Of a stretch of 64,000 bases of DNA, positions 1 to 9,600 are shown one piece after another. The DNA is from Yoonia tamlensis. Its GTDB lineage: Bacteria; Pseudomonadota; Alphaproteobacteria; Rhodobacterales; Rhodobacteraceae. The position numbers and the translations under genes are program-made. The notes under the pieces were generated by a model. It was not told where the DNA came from. It saw nothing but the letters and a program-made list of their open reading frames with translations, and did no database searches. Numbering within the stretch: position 1 is the stretch's first letter; each line of letters opens with the position of its first letter. The DNA is taken from contig NZ_FOYP01000001.1 in NCBI RefSeq assembly GCF_900115105.1, positions 2,072,097 to 2,136,096 on the forward strand. Reading direction: 5' to 3'.

Positions 1-1137
1 CGGGATATAGCAGGCTTGGCCCGGCTCCACACAAAGCGAGATGCCCACCAGTTCAGCGATCATTTCGTTCAGGCCGGTGGTTTCGGTGTCGACAGCGACA
101 TAGCCGCGCGCATAAATCCGGTCGATCCAGACCCCAAGCGCCGCAGCATCCGACACGCATTCATAGCTGTCGGCGTCGAACGGCACGGCTTCGGGTGCGG
201 CGACATCGGGCGTGGCTGTCGGAACTGCAACAGCGGGGGGCTCTGCGCCCAGTTTATCGGCGATCCGTTTGGTGACGGTGCGAAATTCCATTTCTGCCAG
301 AAAGCCAAGCAGGGTTTCAGGGTCCGGCGTGCGGACCTCAAGACTATCCAGATCAAAGGGCAGCACCATGTCGCAATCGAGCTGCACCAGCCGTTTGGAC
401 AGCTCAATTTGCGCGCGGTGGTCGATCAGGGTTTGACGGCGCTTGGGTTGTTTGATCTCACCCGCGCGGTCCAGCAGGGTTTCCAGATCGCCGTATTCAT
501 TGATCAAAAGCGCGGCAGTCTTGATCCCGATCCCCGGCGCGCCGGGTACGTTATCGACGGAATCGCCCGCAAGCGCCTGCACGTCGACAACGCGTTCCGG
601 CCCGACACCGAATTTTTCAACCACACCGTCACTGTCGATGCGTTTGTTTTTCATCGGGTCCAGCATTTCAACGCCGCCGCCAACCAGTTGCATCAAATCC
701 TTGTCCGACGACAGGATTGTCACCCGCCCGCCCGCATCGCGCGCCTGATGGGCAAGGGTTGCGATGATATCATCGGCCTCGAACCCTTCGATTTCTTCGC
801 AGGCAATGTTGAACGCGCGTGTGGCATCGCGGGTCAGCGGCATCTGCGGGCGCAGGTCTTCGGGCATCGCATCGCGGTTGGCCTTGTATTGGTCATACAT
901 ATCGTTTCGGAACGTATGGCTGCCCTTGTCGAAAATCACCGCAACATGGGTCGCGGCATCCGCCCCTGTGTTGGTTTCCACATAGCGTTGCAGCATATTC
1001 ACAAAACCCGACACGGCCCCCACAGGCAACCCGTCGGATTTGCGCGTCAGCGGCGGCAACGCGTGATAGGCGCGAAAAATGAACGCCGAGCCGTCGATCA
1101 AATGCAGGTGGCAGCCTTTGCCGAATTGCGTTGTCAT
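1..1137 (-). CDS. polA: DNA polymerase I, N-terminal part (runs off window start)
   Basis: This is the first 379 codons of DNA polymerase I, which removes RNA primers and fills gaps during replication and repair. Residues 1 to about 290 form the 5'-3' exonuclease (flap nuclease) domain, beginning with HLIDGSAFIFRAYHALPPL and including the metal-binding stretch EGFEADDII and the helix-hairpin-helix region DSVDNVPGAPGIGIKTA. An Ala/Pro/Val-rich linker follows. The 3'-5' proofreading domain starts near residue 346 and carries the Exo I motif DTETTGL (Asp350, Glu352), so proofreading is probably active. The polymerase domain lies outside the window. The ATG at 1137 is the natural start. The next gene upstream on this strand is the DUF2459 gene, 76 bases away. 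Confidence 0.95.
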   Translation of the reverse strand, partial: MTTQFGKGCHLHLIDGSAFIFRAYHALPPLTRKSDGLPVGAVSGFVNMLQRYVETNTGADAATHVAVIFDKGSHTFRNDMYDQYKANRDAMPEDLRPQMPLTRDATRAFNIACEEIEGFEADDIIATLAHQARDAGGRVTILSSDKDLMQLVGGGVEMLDPMKNKRIDSDGVVEKFGVGPERVVDVQALAGDSVDNVPGAPGIGIKTAALLINEYGDLETLLDRAGEIKQPKRRQTLIDHRAQIELSKRLVQLDCDMVLPFDLDSLEVRTPDPETLLGFLAEMEFRTVTKRIADKLGAEPPAVAVPTATPDVAAPEAVPFDADSYECVSDAAALGVWIDRIYARGYVAVDTETTGLNEMIAELVGISLCVEPGQACYIP

Positions 1138-1213
1138 GGGGTGGCTCCTTGGGTTCAGTTCAGGTTCGGTTTTGCCATGATCAGCCCGGCTTCGCCAGCA
1201 GTCTTTGACAGAC

Positions 1214-1834
1214 CTATTGAAGCGACCATGTGAATGGCGTCCATATCCCAATCCGTACCCCAGCACCGCGCAGCAAGTCACCCACCCACGCATTACAAGT
1301 CCGCAACAGATGAAACCGCCCCGTTGCGGGGTAGAACCGATCAGTCGCGTTAAATCCTGGATGGGCGATGGGTCGATCCGATGCAAACCCGGCGGTGATG
1401 CCGCCGAGCAATGCATCAAATTGCGCTGGGCTTAACCGCAATCGCGGCAGGTCCAGATCAGCATGCAACGGCCCCGCCAGATCGACGCGCATTACAGCGT
1501 CATCGCCAGTCACGGCGCGCCAAACGGGGCGAACACTAAGGTCGGCATAGTCTCCGGTGGTGGTGTAAAAATCGCGCGCGCCCCAGCCAATGCTGATCCA
1601 CGCCACACCGGGGTGATTGATTGGCATGCCCGCCCCGGCCAGAAAACCCAACCTGTTGCGGACCTGTGGCGTCGCGGGGATCAAGATATCGGTGTGAATC
1701 GGTCCCGCAAAAAGCACAATTTCCACACCGCCCGTTTCAGGTGGCGGCGCACCTGTGCGGATCAACCCGCCAAATGTTCCCGCAAGGATATAAACGAGCG
1801 GTAATGAAAGCAGAAAAAGGCAAAGCCGCCGAAT
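1214..1834 (-). CDS. DUF2459 / TIGR02117-like protein with N-terminal membrane anchor; probable ATT start
   Basis: From GGVEIVLFAGPIHTDILIP onward the protein resembles the TIGR02117 (DUF2459) family of unknown function. The first standard start is the TTG at 1765, which gives 183 residues and no anchor. The same frame stays open upstream and encodes a basic N-terminus and a hydrophobic helix (RRLCLFLLSLPLVYILAGT), typical of the family. That stretch contains no ATG, GTG or TTG before the in-frame TGA near 1846. The best candidate is the ATT at 1834-1832. It shares one base with the TAA of the upstream zinc-finger gene (TAATT) and has a GAAGG ribosome-binding sequence at about 9 bases. Family membership is fairly sure; the ATT start is an inference. 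Confidence 0.72.
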   Translation of the reverse strand: MRRLCLFLLSLPLVYILAGTFGGLIRTGAPPPETGGVEIVLFAGPIHTDILIPATPQVRNRLGFLAGAGMPINHPGVAWISIGWGARDFYTTTGDYADLSVRPVWRAVTGDDAVMRVDLAGPLHADLDLPRLRLSPAQFDALLGGITAGFASDRPIAHPGFNATDRFYPATGRFHLLRTCNAWVGDLLRGAGVRIGIWTPFTWSLQ

Positions 1835-2016
1835 TAGACTTTGCCTTCAAAATCCGCATGTACGATTTTTGCATCGCAATAGGGGCATTCGACAAAGCCG
1901 ACCTCATGCGGAATTTGCAGCCATACGCGCGGGTGGCCAAGGCCGCCGTCGCCACCATCACAGGCAATGCGCCAGTCGTTAACAATGCGGGTTTCTGGGG
2001 CTGGCGTGGTCATCAT
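1834..2016 (-). CDS. Small zinc-finger (zf-CHCC) protein
   Basis: A 60-residue protein with a probable zinc site formed by Cys19, His28, Cys44 and Cys47 (CDGG...GHP...CPYC). This matches the zf-CHCC family, which is related to the NDUFS6 subunit of mitochondrial complex I. The bacterial members are widespread in alphaproteobacteria and their exact role is unclear. Two ATG codons are adjacent (2016 and 2013), with an AGGTG ribosome-binding sequence just upstream. The stop codon overlaps the probable ATT start of the DUF2459 gene, so the two genes are likely translationally coupled, with polA further downstream on the same strand. Confidence 0.8.
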   Translation of the reverse strand: MMTTPAPETRIVNDWRIACDGGDGGLGHPRVWLQIPHEVGFVECPYCDAKIVHADFEGKV

Positions 2017-2100
2017 GTCACCTGTCTGCTTGCTGCGGGCCGCTATGGGCCTTAGATCACCTGTTACATACCGCAGGATGCACGCAGGGGAAAGACCAGC

Positions 2101-3030
2101 ATGACCGACAACGCGATAGAAATTGCAGGGCTTAGGAAAACCTATGCGGCCACCGGACGCAGCCCCGCCAAAGAGGCGCTCAAAGGCATTGATCTGAACA
2201 TTCCGCGCGGGTCCATCTTTGGGCTGCTGGGGCCAAACGGGGCCGGAAAATCGACACTGATCAATATCTTAGCGGGGCTTGTGGTGAAATCTGCAGGCAG
2301 TGTCAAAATCTGGGGTTTTGATCAGGATACCAACCCGCGCCAATCGCGCGCATCCATCGGGATCATGCCGCAAGAGCCGCATCTGGACCCGTTTTTTACG
2401 CCTGCGGGGTCGCTCGATGTGCAAGCCGGGCTTTACGGGGTGCCAAAGGCGCAGCGTCGCACCGCCGAGATTCTGGACCTGATCGGGCTGACCGATAAGG
2501 CGGATGCCTATGCGCGATCATTGTCGGGGGGTATGCGACGGCGGCTTTTGCTGGGCAAGGCGCTGGTGCATGCGCCACAAATTCTGGTGCTGGATGAACC
2601 GACTGCGGGCGTCGATATCACGTTGCGCAATATGCTTTGGCAGAACGTGCGCAAACTCAATGATGAGGGCATGACCGTGATCCTGACCACGCATTACCTC
2701 GAGGAGGCCGAGGCTATGTGCGACGAGATCGCGATCATCAACCACGGTGAAGTTGTGGTGCGCGACAGCACGGCCAACCTTCTGGGGCATCTGGATAGCA
2801 AAACGCTGGTGATTACACCCGACGGGCCTGCGCAACTGCCGGAATTACCCGCCACGATTACCGGCACGATCCGCGACAATGGCACGCTGGCGTTCACCTA
2901 TCAAAGCACCAGCACCCCTGCGGATGCTGTCCTGAATATCCTGCGCAATGCAGGCATCGGGATCAGGGACGTCAAGACCGAACAGGCCGATCTTGAAGAT
3001 GTGTTCCTATCGCTGACAGCGGCGAAATAA
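2101..3030 (+). CDS. ABC transporter ATP-binding protein, ABC-2 type, no permease nearby
   Basis: A 309-residue ATPase of the DrrA/CcmA-like ABC-2 export class. Walker A is GPNGAGKST at residues 44-52, the Q-loop glutamine is near 91, the signature LSGGM is at 141-145, Walker B ILVLDEP at 161-167, and the H-loop is TTHYLEEAE. The last 80 or so residues form the extra C-terminal domain usual in this class. ABC-2 ATPases normally sit next to a membrane permease. Here the neighbours are a HIT protein (convergent, one base away) and a zinc-finger gene (divergent), so the permease partner must be encoded elsewhere. The ATG at 2101 follows a purine-rich CAGGGGAAAG sequence. Confidence 0.9.
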   Translation: MTDNAIEIAGLRKTYAATGRSPAKEALKGIDLNIPRGSIFGLLGPNGAGKSTLINILAGLVVKSAGSVKIWGFDQDTNPRQSRASIGIMPQEPHLDPFFTPAGSLDVQAGLYGVPKAQRRTAEILDLIGLTDKADAYARSLSGGMRRRLLLGKALVHAPQILVLDEPTAGVDITLRNMLWQNVRKLNDEGMTVILTTHYLEEAEAMCDEIAIINHGEVVVRDSTANLLGHLDSKTLVITPDGPAQLPELPATITGTIRDNGTLAFTYQSTSTPADAVLNILRNAGIGIRDVKTEQADLEDVFLSLTAAK

Positions 3031-3031
3031 G

Positions 3032-3394
3032 CTAGGCGTCCAGCATCCGCCCGAGCGGGCGACCACCAAGGATATGCATGTGGTAATGCGGCACCTCTTG
3101 GACGCCGTGTGTGCGGGTGTTTGAAATGCCGCGAAACCCTTGGCCCAGATCGAATTTTTCGCACACGGCGGCAACGGCAGCAAAAAAACCCACCTGCTCA
3201 TCAGCCGATGCATCGCGCGCAAAATGGTCAAGGCTCATATAAGGGCCTTTGGGGATCACCAGCACATGCACGGGGGCCTGCGGGTTGATATCGTGAAACG
3301 CCAGCGCGTGATCGTTTTCAAATGCTGTCTTGTTCGGGATTTCGCCGCGCAGGATTTTGGCGAAAATATTCTGGTCGTCGTAATTGTATTCCAT
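3032..3394 (-). CDS. HIT family nucleotide-binding hydrolase
   Basis: A 120-residue histidine-triad protein. The motif HYHMH (His103, His105, His107) is followed by ILGG, and the N-terminal part MEYNYDDQNIFAKILRGEIP is typical of the HINT branch. These enzymes hydrolyse purine nucleoside phosphoramidates and related adenylates in the cytosol. The ATG at 3394 is preferred over an in-frame TTG at 3406 because TTGAGG, which overlaps the stop of the upstream gene, gives a ribosome-binding sequence at the right distance. The gene follows the GT14-like gene with almost no gap and is probably co-transcribed with it. Confidence 0.9.
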   Translation of the reverse strand: MEYNYDDQNIFAKILRGEIPNKTAFENDHALAFHDINPQAPVHVLVIPKGPYMSLDHFARDASADEQVGFFAAVAAVCEKFDLGQGFRGISNTRTHGVQEVPHYHMHILGGRPLGRMLDA

Positions 3395-3402
3395 GACTGG
3401 CC

Positions 3403-4980
3403 TCAATCAACAAAAAGATGGGGGGTTTGTGCAAGCGTGCGCGCGGTATCCATATCGACCTGCAAGAACCGGGCGATTGCCGCGGCATTGGATTCGTCAG
3501 AAGCAGTTTCGCTGATCTGCGCAGCACCGATAAAGCCCGCGTCGCGGATGCTATCGCGTTCATGCAAGATATCGCTGCGAATTGTCGGCAGCAGCCGTGC
3601 CACGGTCGCATCACTGCTTTGCGCGCCAGCCAATCCGACCCGTTTGGCATGGCCGGCCAGATAGTCATCATCAAATTCGCAAGCGATTTCCAGCAGGCGC
3701 ACCACGGCCCGATCCGCAAAAAAGTCGCGCATCAGGTCGATATCGGCCGTATCAAGACAGATCACGAGCCGGTCGCTTTGATTGTGATCGAAAAGCATCC
3801 GCAAGAATGCACGCCTGTGACGTCCGCGTTTTTGCACTGTTGTCTCGATGCCACCCAAATCCGGCAGCGGCGTTGCATCTTCGTTAAACAAATATTCTAC
3901 GGCCGGTATATCTGTATGCGCGCGAATGCCCGCGACAAGCCGTTTTGCGACATGCCATTTCTTGCAGGCCACTATCAGCAGTTCACGGTTGCGCCCGAGC
4001 GTGGTTTCGCGTTCCCAAAAACGCGGCGCAAACCGGCGGCCGATCCGCCCGCGCCCTGTCAGGAATTGAAACAGCCGCCGCCCTTCGTCGGTGATCACAA
4101 AATCGGTGCGGTCGCTGGCATAAAGCGCCCCCAGATCCGAACGCAATGTATGGGCCTCGGCGCTGATTTTGCGGGCGAACAACCCGCTTTGCCCCAACAA
4201 TAGATCATAATGATCATTATAGAACGTCACCGGCATGCCGTAATCGGTAAACATCAAAAACGTCAGCGTGCGGTTTTCAATTTCTTTACCCGGCACCAGA
4301 TGGCGGATAAGGGTCTGGAAAAATGTCTCGTCGGGGATCCAGGTGGTGCGGAAAAATCGCATCACATCCTTGCGCGCGCGAATGAAGTCCAGCAACGCTT
4401 CGACCGTTTGCCTGCGCAGACACCACCACTGGCTGCCAATCATCATTTGCACGCCTTTGGGCGTGTCGCGCGTGATCCGCAGCTTTTGCTGCAATGCCAG
4501 CGATGCATAAAAGCGCCATTTTTGCGTGCGCTCGTTGAAATAATGCCGGTAAATCAGCCGTTCTTCGCGAAAGCCCGTCTTGATCCAGTCACTGTCAAAG
4601 AAGTCATAGCTTTCAATAAAATCGCAATCATGGCGATCCAGAAAATCATGCGCATAGGTAGCCGATTTGATCGGCATGCAGTCGCCGGACACCATGTAAA
4701 AATGGCTGGCCCGCGGGAATGCATCAACCGCAGCCTCAACCGCGTATAGCGTTGCTTGCACAAGGCTCCACTCACCCCAACCGCATTTGATGCGCCGTTT
4801 GGCAAACGCCACATTGGGATTTTCCGCCAATGCGGATTGAATTGTCGCGAAATCCTGCGCGCTGGCCGATGCATCAAAATGGATCGCGATATAATCACCG
4901 GCCGCCGTCAGCTGCTGCGCCTGCTGCACAATCGCATCGGGGTTTTTGTGGCAAAGAAGGATAAAGGCGATTCTTGCCAT
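3403..4980 (-). CDS. Core-2/I-branching (GT14-like) glycosyltransferase with DUF5928-type C-terminus
   Basis: A 525-residue protein. Residues 1 to about 270 resemble Core-2/I-branching beta-1,6-N-acetylglucosaminyltransferases (family GT14): ARIAFILLCHKNPD at the start, then FYMVSGDCMPIKS, GSQWWCLRR and WIPDETFFQTL, the last being the usual GT14 acidic motif region. The C-terminal 250 residues match what is annotated as DUF5928 in Rhodobacteraceae, as far as I recall. There is no signal peptide, so action on the cytosolic side of the membrane is likely. The sugar acceptor is unknown. It diverges from a sulfotransferase gene at 5107, which suggests that both modify the same surface glycan. Confidence 0.82.
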   Translation of the reverse strand: MARIAFILLCHKNPDAIVQQAQQLTAAGDYIAIHFDASASAQDFATIQSALAENPNVAFAKRRIKCGWGEWSLVQATLYAVEAAVDAFPRASHFYMVSGDCMPIKSATYAHDFLDRHDCDFIESYDFFDSDWIKTGFREERLIYRHYFNERTQKWRFYASLALQQKLRITRDTPKGVQMMIGSQWWCLRRQTVEALLDFIRARKDVMRFFRTTWIPDETFFQTLIRHLVPGKEIENRTLTFLMFTDYGMPVTFYNDHYDLLLGQSGLFARKISAEAHTLRSDLGALYASDRTDFVITDEGRRLFQFLTGRGRIGRRFAPRFWERETTLGRNRELLIVACKKWHVAKRLVAGIRAHTDIPAVEYLFNEDATPLPDLGGIETTVQKRGRHRRAFLRMLFDHNQSDRLVICLDTADIDLMRDFFADRAVVRLLEIACEFDDDYLAGHAKRVGLAGAQSSDATVARLLPTIRSDILHERDSIRDAGFIGAAQISETASDESNAAAIARFLQVDMDTARTLAQTPHLFVD

Positions 4981-5106
4981 ATGCGTTGGGGGCCCCCTGC
5001 GAACAACGTAAATTTCGGCGCTTAACCGTGATCAGTCATTGAATAAACCTTGTTTCTTTGCTCTTAAAGGGAAAACGACGGCCGCGTTACGCAAAGGAGA
5101 CCACAA

Positions 5107-5928
5107 TTGGCGAGTTTTCCCGGAACATGGATGACCACCAGCGAAAGCGTTGTCTACCGCGTTGTGCCCAAATGCGCCTGCTCGACCATCGGGCAAATCA
5201 TGTATTATTCCGATCACGGGCAGTTTTTTGACGGCGATATTCACGACGCGCAATCAGGGCTGCACAAATGGGCCATCGATGAAAGCAAAGAGCTGATCAC
5301 CAAAAATGTGGCCCAGCACCAAAGCTATGCGTTCACTTGCGTGCGCAATCCCTACACCCGTATCCTGTCATCGTTTTTTGACAAAATCTGCGGCATCCAG
5401 CGTAACGGCAAATACTATCGCGGCAACCTTGTGCCGCTGCTGACGCAAAAATACGGGATCGAGGTCGGCAGCCCCGATAGCGGTTTTGAATTCGACCAAA
5501 TCAAAAGCTTTCGCCGCTTTTTGCTGTTTGCCCGCGACACCATCCGCTGGCGCCGCCCGATGGATCCGGACATTCACTGGTCGGCCATGTCAGGCCATAT
5601 TTCGACCTATATTGTGAACGGCGGCCGCTACGATAATATTTTCTGGACCGAAAAGTTCAACGAAGGCATGCAATCCGTGCTCGACGGGATCGAAACACCG
5701 CACAGGGTCGATCTGGCAACGATTCCGCGCTTTAACGAAAGCGAAGGCCACGGCCCCAAACGCGCCCACCCCGTCGAAGACTACTTCGACGATCTGTCGA
5801 TGCATCTTGTCTACGAGATGTACAAAAAAGACTTCCGCATCTTCAAATACGATTTTGAAAATCCCGCCAACAAAATGCCCATCGGCGATATCGATCTCGA
5901 TGAGGTCCACGCAAAACTGGGTCAATAA
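5107..5928 (+). CDS. Sulfotransferase family 2-like protein
   Basis: A 273-residue PAPS-dependent sulfotransferase of the carbohydrate (Sulfotransfer_2) type. The 5'-phosphosulfate-binding motif is PKCACST (residues 21-27). The 3'-phosphate-binding motif is VRNPYTRILSS, with Arg80 and Ser88/89. The start is the TTG at 5107: a strong AAGGAG (5094-5099) lies 7 bases upstream, whereas the next ATG, near 5127, would cut close to the first motif. No signal peptide or membrane helix is seen. The gene shares a short intergenic region with the divergent GT14-like gene, and together they may make a sulfated surface sugar. The acceptor is unknown. Confidence 0.85.
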   Translation: MASFPGTWMTTSESVVYRVVPKCACSTIGQIMYYSDHGQFFDGDIHDAQSGLHKWAIDESKELITKNVAQHQSYAFTCVRNPYTRILSSFFDKICGIQRNGKYYRGNLVPLLTQKYGIEVGSPDSGFEFDQIKSFRRFLLFARDTIRWRRPMDPDIHWSAMSGHISTYIVNGGRYDNIFWTEKFNEGMQSVLDGIETPHRVDLATIPRFNESEGHGPKRAHPVEDYFDDLSMHLVYEMYKKDFRIFKYDFENPANKMPIGDIDLDEVHAKLGQ

Positions 5929-5950
5929 CCCCGATATTTTTGCGAGATTG

Positions 5951-6038
5951 TGGTGCCCGCGGCCGGACTCGAACCGGCACGGCCATACAGCCGGGAGATT
6001 TTAAGTCTCATGTGTCTACCATTCCACCACGCGGGCAC
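5951..6038 (-). tRNA. tRNA-Leu (anticodon UAA)
   Basis: The minus strand gives an 88-base type II tRNA with encoded CCA. The acceptor arms are GTGCCCGC and GCGGGCAC. The anticodon loop is CTTAAAA, with anticodon TAA, closed by the AGA/TCT-type stem. A variable arm follows (CCCGGC...), and the T-arm loop is in the GCCGGTTCGAGTCCGGC segment. It reads UUA and UUG leucine codons, the former rare in this G+C-rich genome. Confidence 0.97.
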
Positions 6039-6048
6039 GGTGCTATTC

Positions 6049-6546
6049 CTATGCGGACATGTCGCGGGGGGCAAGCGGTGAAAGTCCTTCTTCTTTGACG
6101 GCTTGCATCGCGACATAGGTGGACGTGTTCGCAACATGCGGCAGGGTCGAAATTTTCTCGGCCAGAACAGCGCGGTATCCCATCATGCCAGAGGTGCGCA
6201 CTTTCAACAGATAGTCGAAATCACCCGCGATCAGATGGCATTGTTCTACCTCTGACACGCGCATCGCGGCTGCATTGAACGCGGCCAGCGCGGTTTCGCG
6301 CGTGTCGCTCAGCTTCACCTCGACAAAGGCCACATGATCGCGCCCCAGACGGATCGGATCAAACAAGGCGCGGTAACCGCGGATGATCCCGCTATCCTCT
6401 AGCCGCTTAAGACGGGCTTGGGTGGGTGATTTCGACAATCCGATTCGGCGCGACAGTTCGGTCACGCTCACCCGTCCCTCGACGGCCAGAACGTCAAGGA
6501 TCTTTCTATCGAAACTATCAAGTTCTTCAATCATTTCGCCCACCAT
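6049..6546 (-). CDS. putR: Lrp/AsnC-family regulator, probable proline-utilisation activator
   Basis: A 165-residue Lrp/AsnC regulator. An N-terminal helix-turn-helix (LDSFDRKILDVLAVEGR...LSRRIGLSKSPTQARLKRL, roughly residues 9-55) is followed by a RAM effector-binding domain. It is divergent from putA across about 100 bases, the arrangement in which the family member PutR activates putA in response to proline. The function is inferred from this context and family. The ATG at 6534 (MIEELD) is an alternative start, and neither start has a strong ribosome-binding sequence. Confidence 0.88.
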   Translation of the reverse strand: MVGEMIEELDSFDRKILDVLAVEGRVSVTELSRRIGLSKSPTQARLKRLEDSGIIRGYRALFDPIRLGRDHVAFVEVKLSDTRETALAAFNAAAMRVSEVEQCHLIAGDFDYLLKVRTSGMMGYRAVLAEKISTLPHVANTSTYVAMQAVKEEGLSPLAPRDMSA

Positions 6547-6647
6547 TTGTAAAATCTTCAGATCAATTACCTACCAATCTGCGTATTACCACCCAAACAG
6601 ACTTCTCGCAATCGCATAAACTGGGACCATTACCAAGGAGCCCCAAG

Positions 6648-9600
6648 ATGCAGCAGAATACCCGTGACCTACACCAGGAAATCGACGCCGCAATGTACCG
6701 CGACGAACAGCAAACGCTTGCTGATCTTGTGCAAACTGCCGCGCTAAGCGCAGAAATCCGACAGCAAATTTCCGCCAAAGCGGCCGAATTGGTGCGCAAG
6801 ATCAGGAACAGCGCCGAACCCGGATTGATGGAGGTATTTCTTGCCGAATACGGGCTGTCGACCGACGAGGGCATCGCGCTGATGTGTCTGGCAGAGGCGT
6901 TGCTGCGGGTGCCCGACGCCGAAACCATCGACGCGCTGATCGAAGACAAGATCGCGCCGTCCGATTGGGGCAAACATCTGGGGCATTCCGCGTCGTCGCT
7001 GGTCAACGCATCCACATGGGCGCTGATGCTAACAGGCCGCGTGTTAGATGATGAAAAACCCGGGATCACCCGCCATTTGCGCAGCGCCGTCAAACGCTTG
7101 GGCGAACCTGTCATCCGTACTGCCGTGGCCCGCGCCATGCGCGAAATGGGCCGCCAATTCGTACTGGGCGAAGACATCGGCAAAGCGATGAAACGCGCCG
7201 CAGGCATGCAAGCAAAGGGGTTCACCTATAGCTATGATATGCTTGGCGAAGCGGCGCGCACCGAATCTGACGCGCGCGCCTATCATCTGGCCTATTCGCG
7301 GGCAATTTCGGCAATTGCCGACCATTGCACCTATGACAGCGTGGCCCAAAACCCCGGCATTTCGGTGAAACTCTCGGCGCTACACCCGCGTTACGAAGTC
7401 GCCCAAAGTGACCGCGTGATGACGGAACTGGTGCCGCGCGTCCGCGCGCTTGCGCTGCTTGCGAAATCGGCTGGCATGGGGTTCAACATCGACGCCGAAG
7501 AGGCCGACCGCCTGTCGCTATCGCTTGATGTGATCGACGCCGTGCTGTCGGAACCTGCGCTTGCAGGTTGGGACGGCTTTGGCGTGGTTGTGCAGGCCTA
7601 CGGGCAGCGCGCGCCGCTGGTCATTGACCACTTGCACGGGTTGGCCAGCCGATTGGACCGCAAGATCATGATCCGTCTGGTCAAGGGCGCCTATTGGGAC
7701 GCTGAAATCAAACGCGCCCAAGTCGCAGGCATTGACGGGTTCCCCGTGTTCACCGCCAAGCAACACACAGATATCAGTTATATTAGCAATGCCCGCAAAT
7801 TGCTGGGCATGACCGACCGGATTTACCCACAATTTGCCACCCATAACGCGCATACCGTTGCCGCCGTTCTGGATATGGCGGCGATGGCGGAGGTTGGTCC
7901 TGACGGCTATGAATTCCAGCGCCTGCACGGGATGGGCGAAACCCTGCACACGATTGTCCTGAACGCCGAGAAAACCCGCTGCCGGATTTATGCCCCCGTC
8001 GGTGCGCACGAAGACCTGCTGGCCTATCTGGTGCGGCGTTTGCTGGAAAACGGCGCGAACTCCAGTTTCGTGAACCAGATCGTTGACGAATCCGTCGCGC
8101 CAGAAACCGTGGCCGCCTGCCCGTTTGACGCGATTGGTCAGGGCATTTTCTTGCCCAAAGGGCCTGCGCTTTTTGCCCCCGAACGGGTGAACGCGCGCGG
8201 CTGGGATCTGACCCATGCGCCTACCCTTGCCGCGATTGATCAAGGGCGCGCCAGTTATTTGGAAGCCAAGTGGGACGCGGGCCCGATTGTTGCCGATACG
8301 GTTCCTCCGCCAAGCCCCAAGACCTCTGTGATCAATCCCGCGCGCAGCGATGATACCGTTGGCCATGTCCGGCCCGCTGATCCGGCGACAATTGCAGCCG
8401 CCTTGGCCGCCGCCACACCGTGGGAGGCGGACGCACAGACCCGCGCCAAGGCGCTGAATGCTGCCGCCGACGCCTATGAAGCCAATGCGCCCGAACTCTT
8501 TGCGATCCTTGCGCGCGAGGCAGGCAAAGCAATGCCCGATATCGTTGCCGAACTGCGCGAAGCCGTTGATTTCCTGCGCTACTACGCGGCCCAAGCCAGC
8601 GATGCGACCACCGCGCGCGGCATCTGGACCTGCATCAGCCCTTGGAATTTTCCGCTCGCGATTTTCACCGGGCAAATTGCCGCTGCACTCGCGGCAGGCA
8701 ATGCGGTGCTTGCCAAACCGGCGGAACAAACCCCGCTGATCGCAACCCGCGCCGTTGAAATCTTGCACGCGGCAGGCGTCCCTTTGGGCGCGCTCCAACT
8801 GCTGCCGGGCGGTGGCGATGTGGGGGCGGCGCTGACGTCGGACGCGCGCGTGAATGGCGTGGCCTTCACCGGATCGACCGCAACCGCGCTGAAAATCCGT
8901 GCCGCCATGGCTGCAAACTGCGCACCCGGGACGCCGTTGATTGCGGAAACCGGCGGGCTGAACGCGATGATAGTCGACAGCACCGCCCTGCCCGAACATG
9001 CCGTGCGCGATATCGTCAACGGCGCGTTCCGGTCGGCAGGGCAACGCTGTTCGGCGCTGCGCTGTTTGTATGTCCAAGAAGACATCGCCGCGCCGCTTTT
9101 GAAAATGCTGCAAGGGGCAATGAATGAACTGGTTGTCGGTGATCCTTGGCATCTTTCAACCGATCTTGGCCCAGTGATCGACGCGCCTGCGCATCAGATC
9201 ATCGCCGATCACATCGCGCAGGCCGAATCCGATGGGCGCATTATCCACCAAATCAAAGCACCATCAGCGGGCGGGCATTTCATTGCGCCCACCGCCATTC
9301 GCGTGGACAGCATCACTGATATGACCCGCGAGATTTTTGGCCCCGTGCTGCATGTGGCGACCTTTAAGGCAGATGAAATCGACGCGGTGATAGACACGAT
9401 CAACGGCACCGGATACGGGCTGACGTTCGGGCTGCACACGCGCATTGACGACCGTGTGCAAACGATTGTCGAACGGGTTGCGGCGGGCAATATCTATGTA
9501 AACCGCGACCAGATCGGCGCAATTGTAGGAAGCCAACCCTTTGGCGGAGAAGGGCTTTCTGGCACCGGACCAAAGGCAGGCGGTCCACATTACCTACCCC

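Noticed and set aside
16..1233. A 405-codon open frame on the plus strand
   Set aside because: It is antisense to polA; the minus strand reads as a clear DNA polymerase I with exonuclease motifs, and the plus frame has no recognisable domain.
7518..9152. A 544-codon open frame on the minus strand inside putA
   Set aside because: It is a shadow of G+C-rich codon bias; putA is unambiguous with catalytic motifs throughout.
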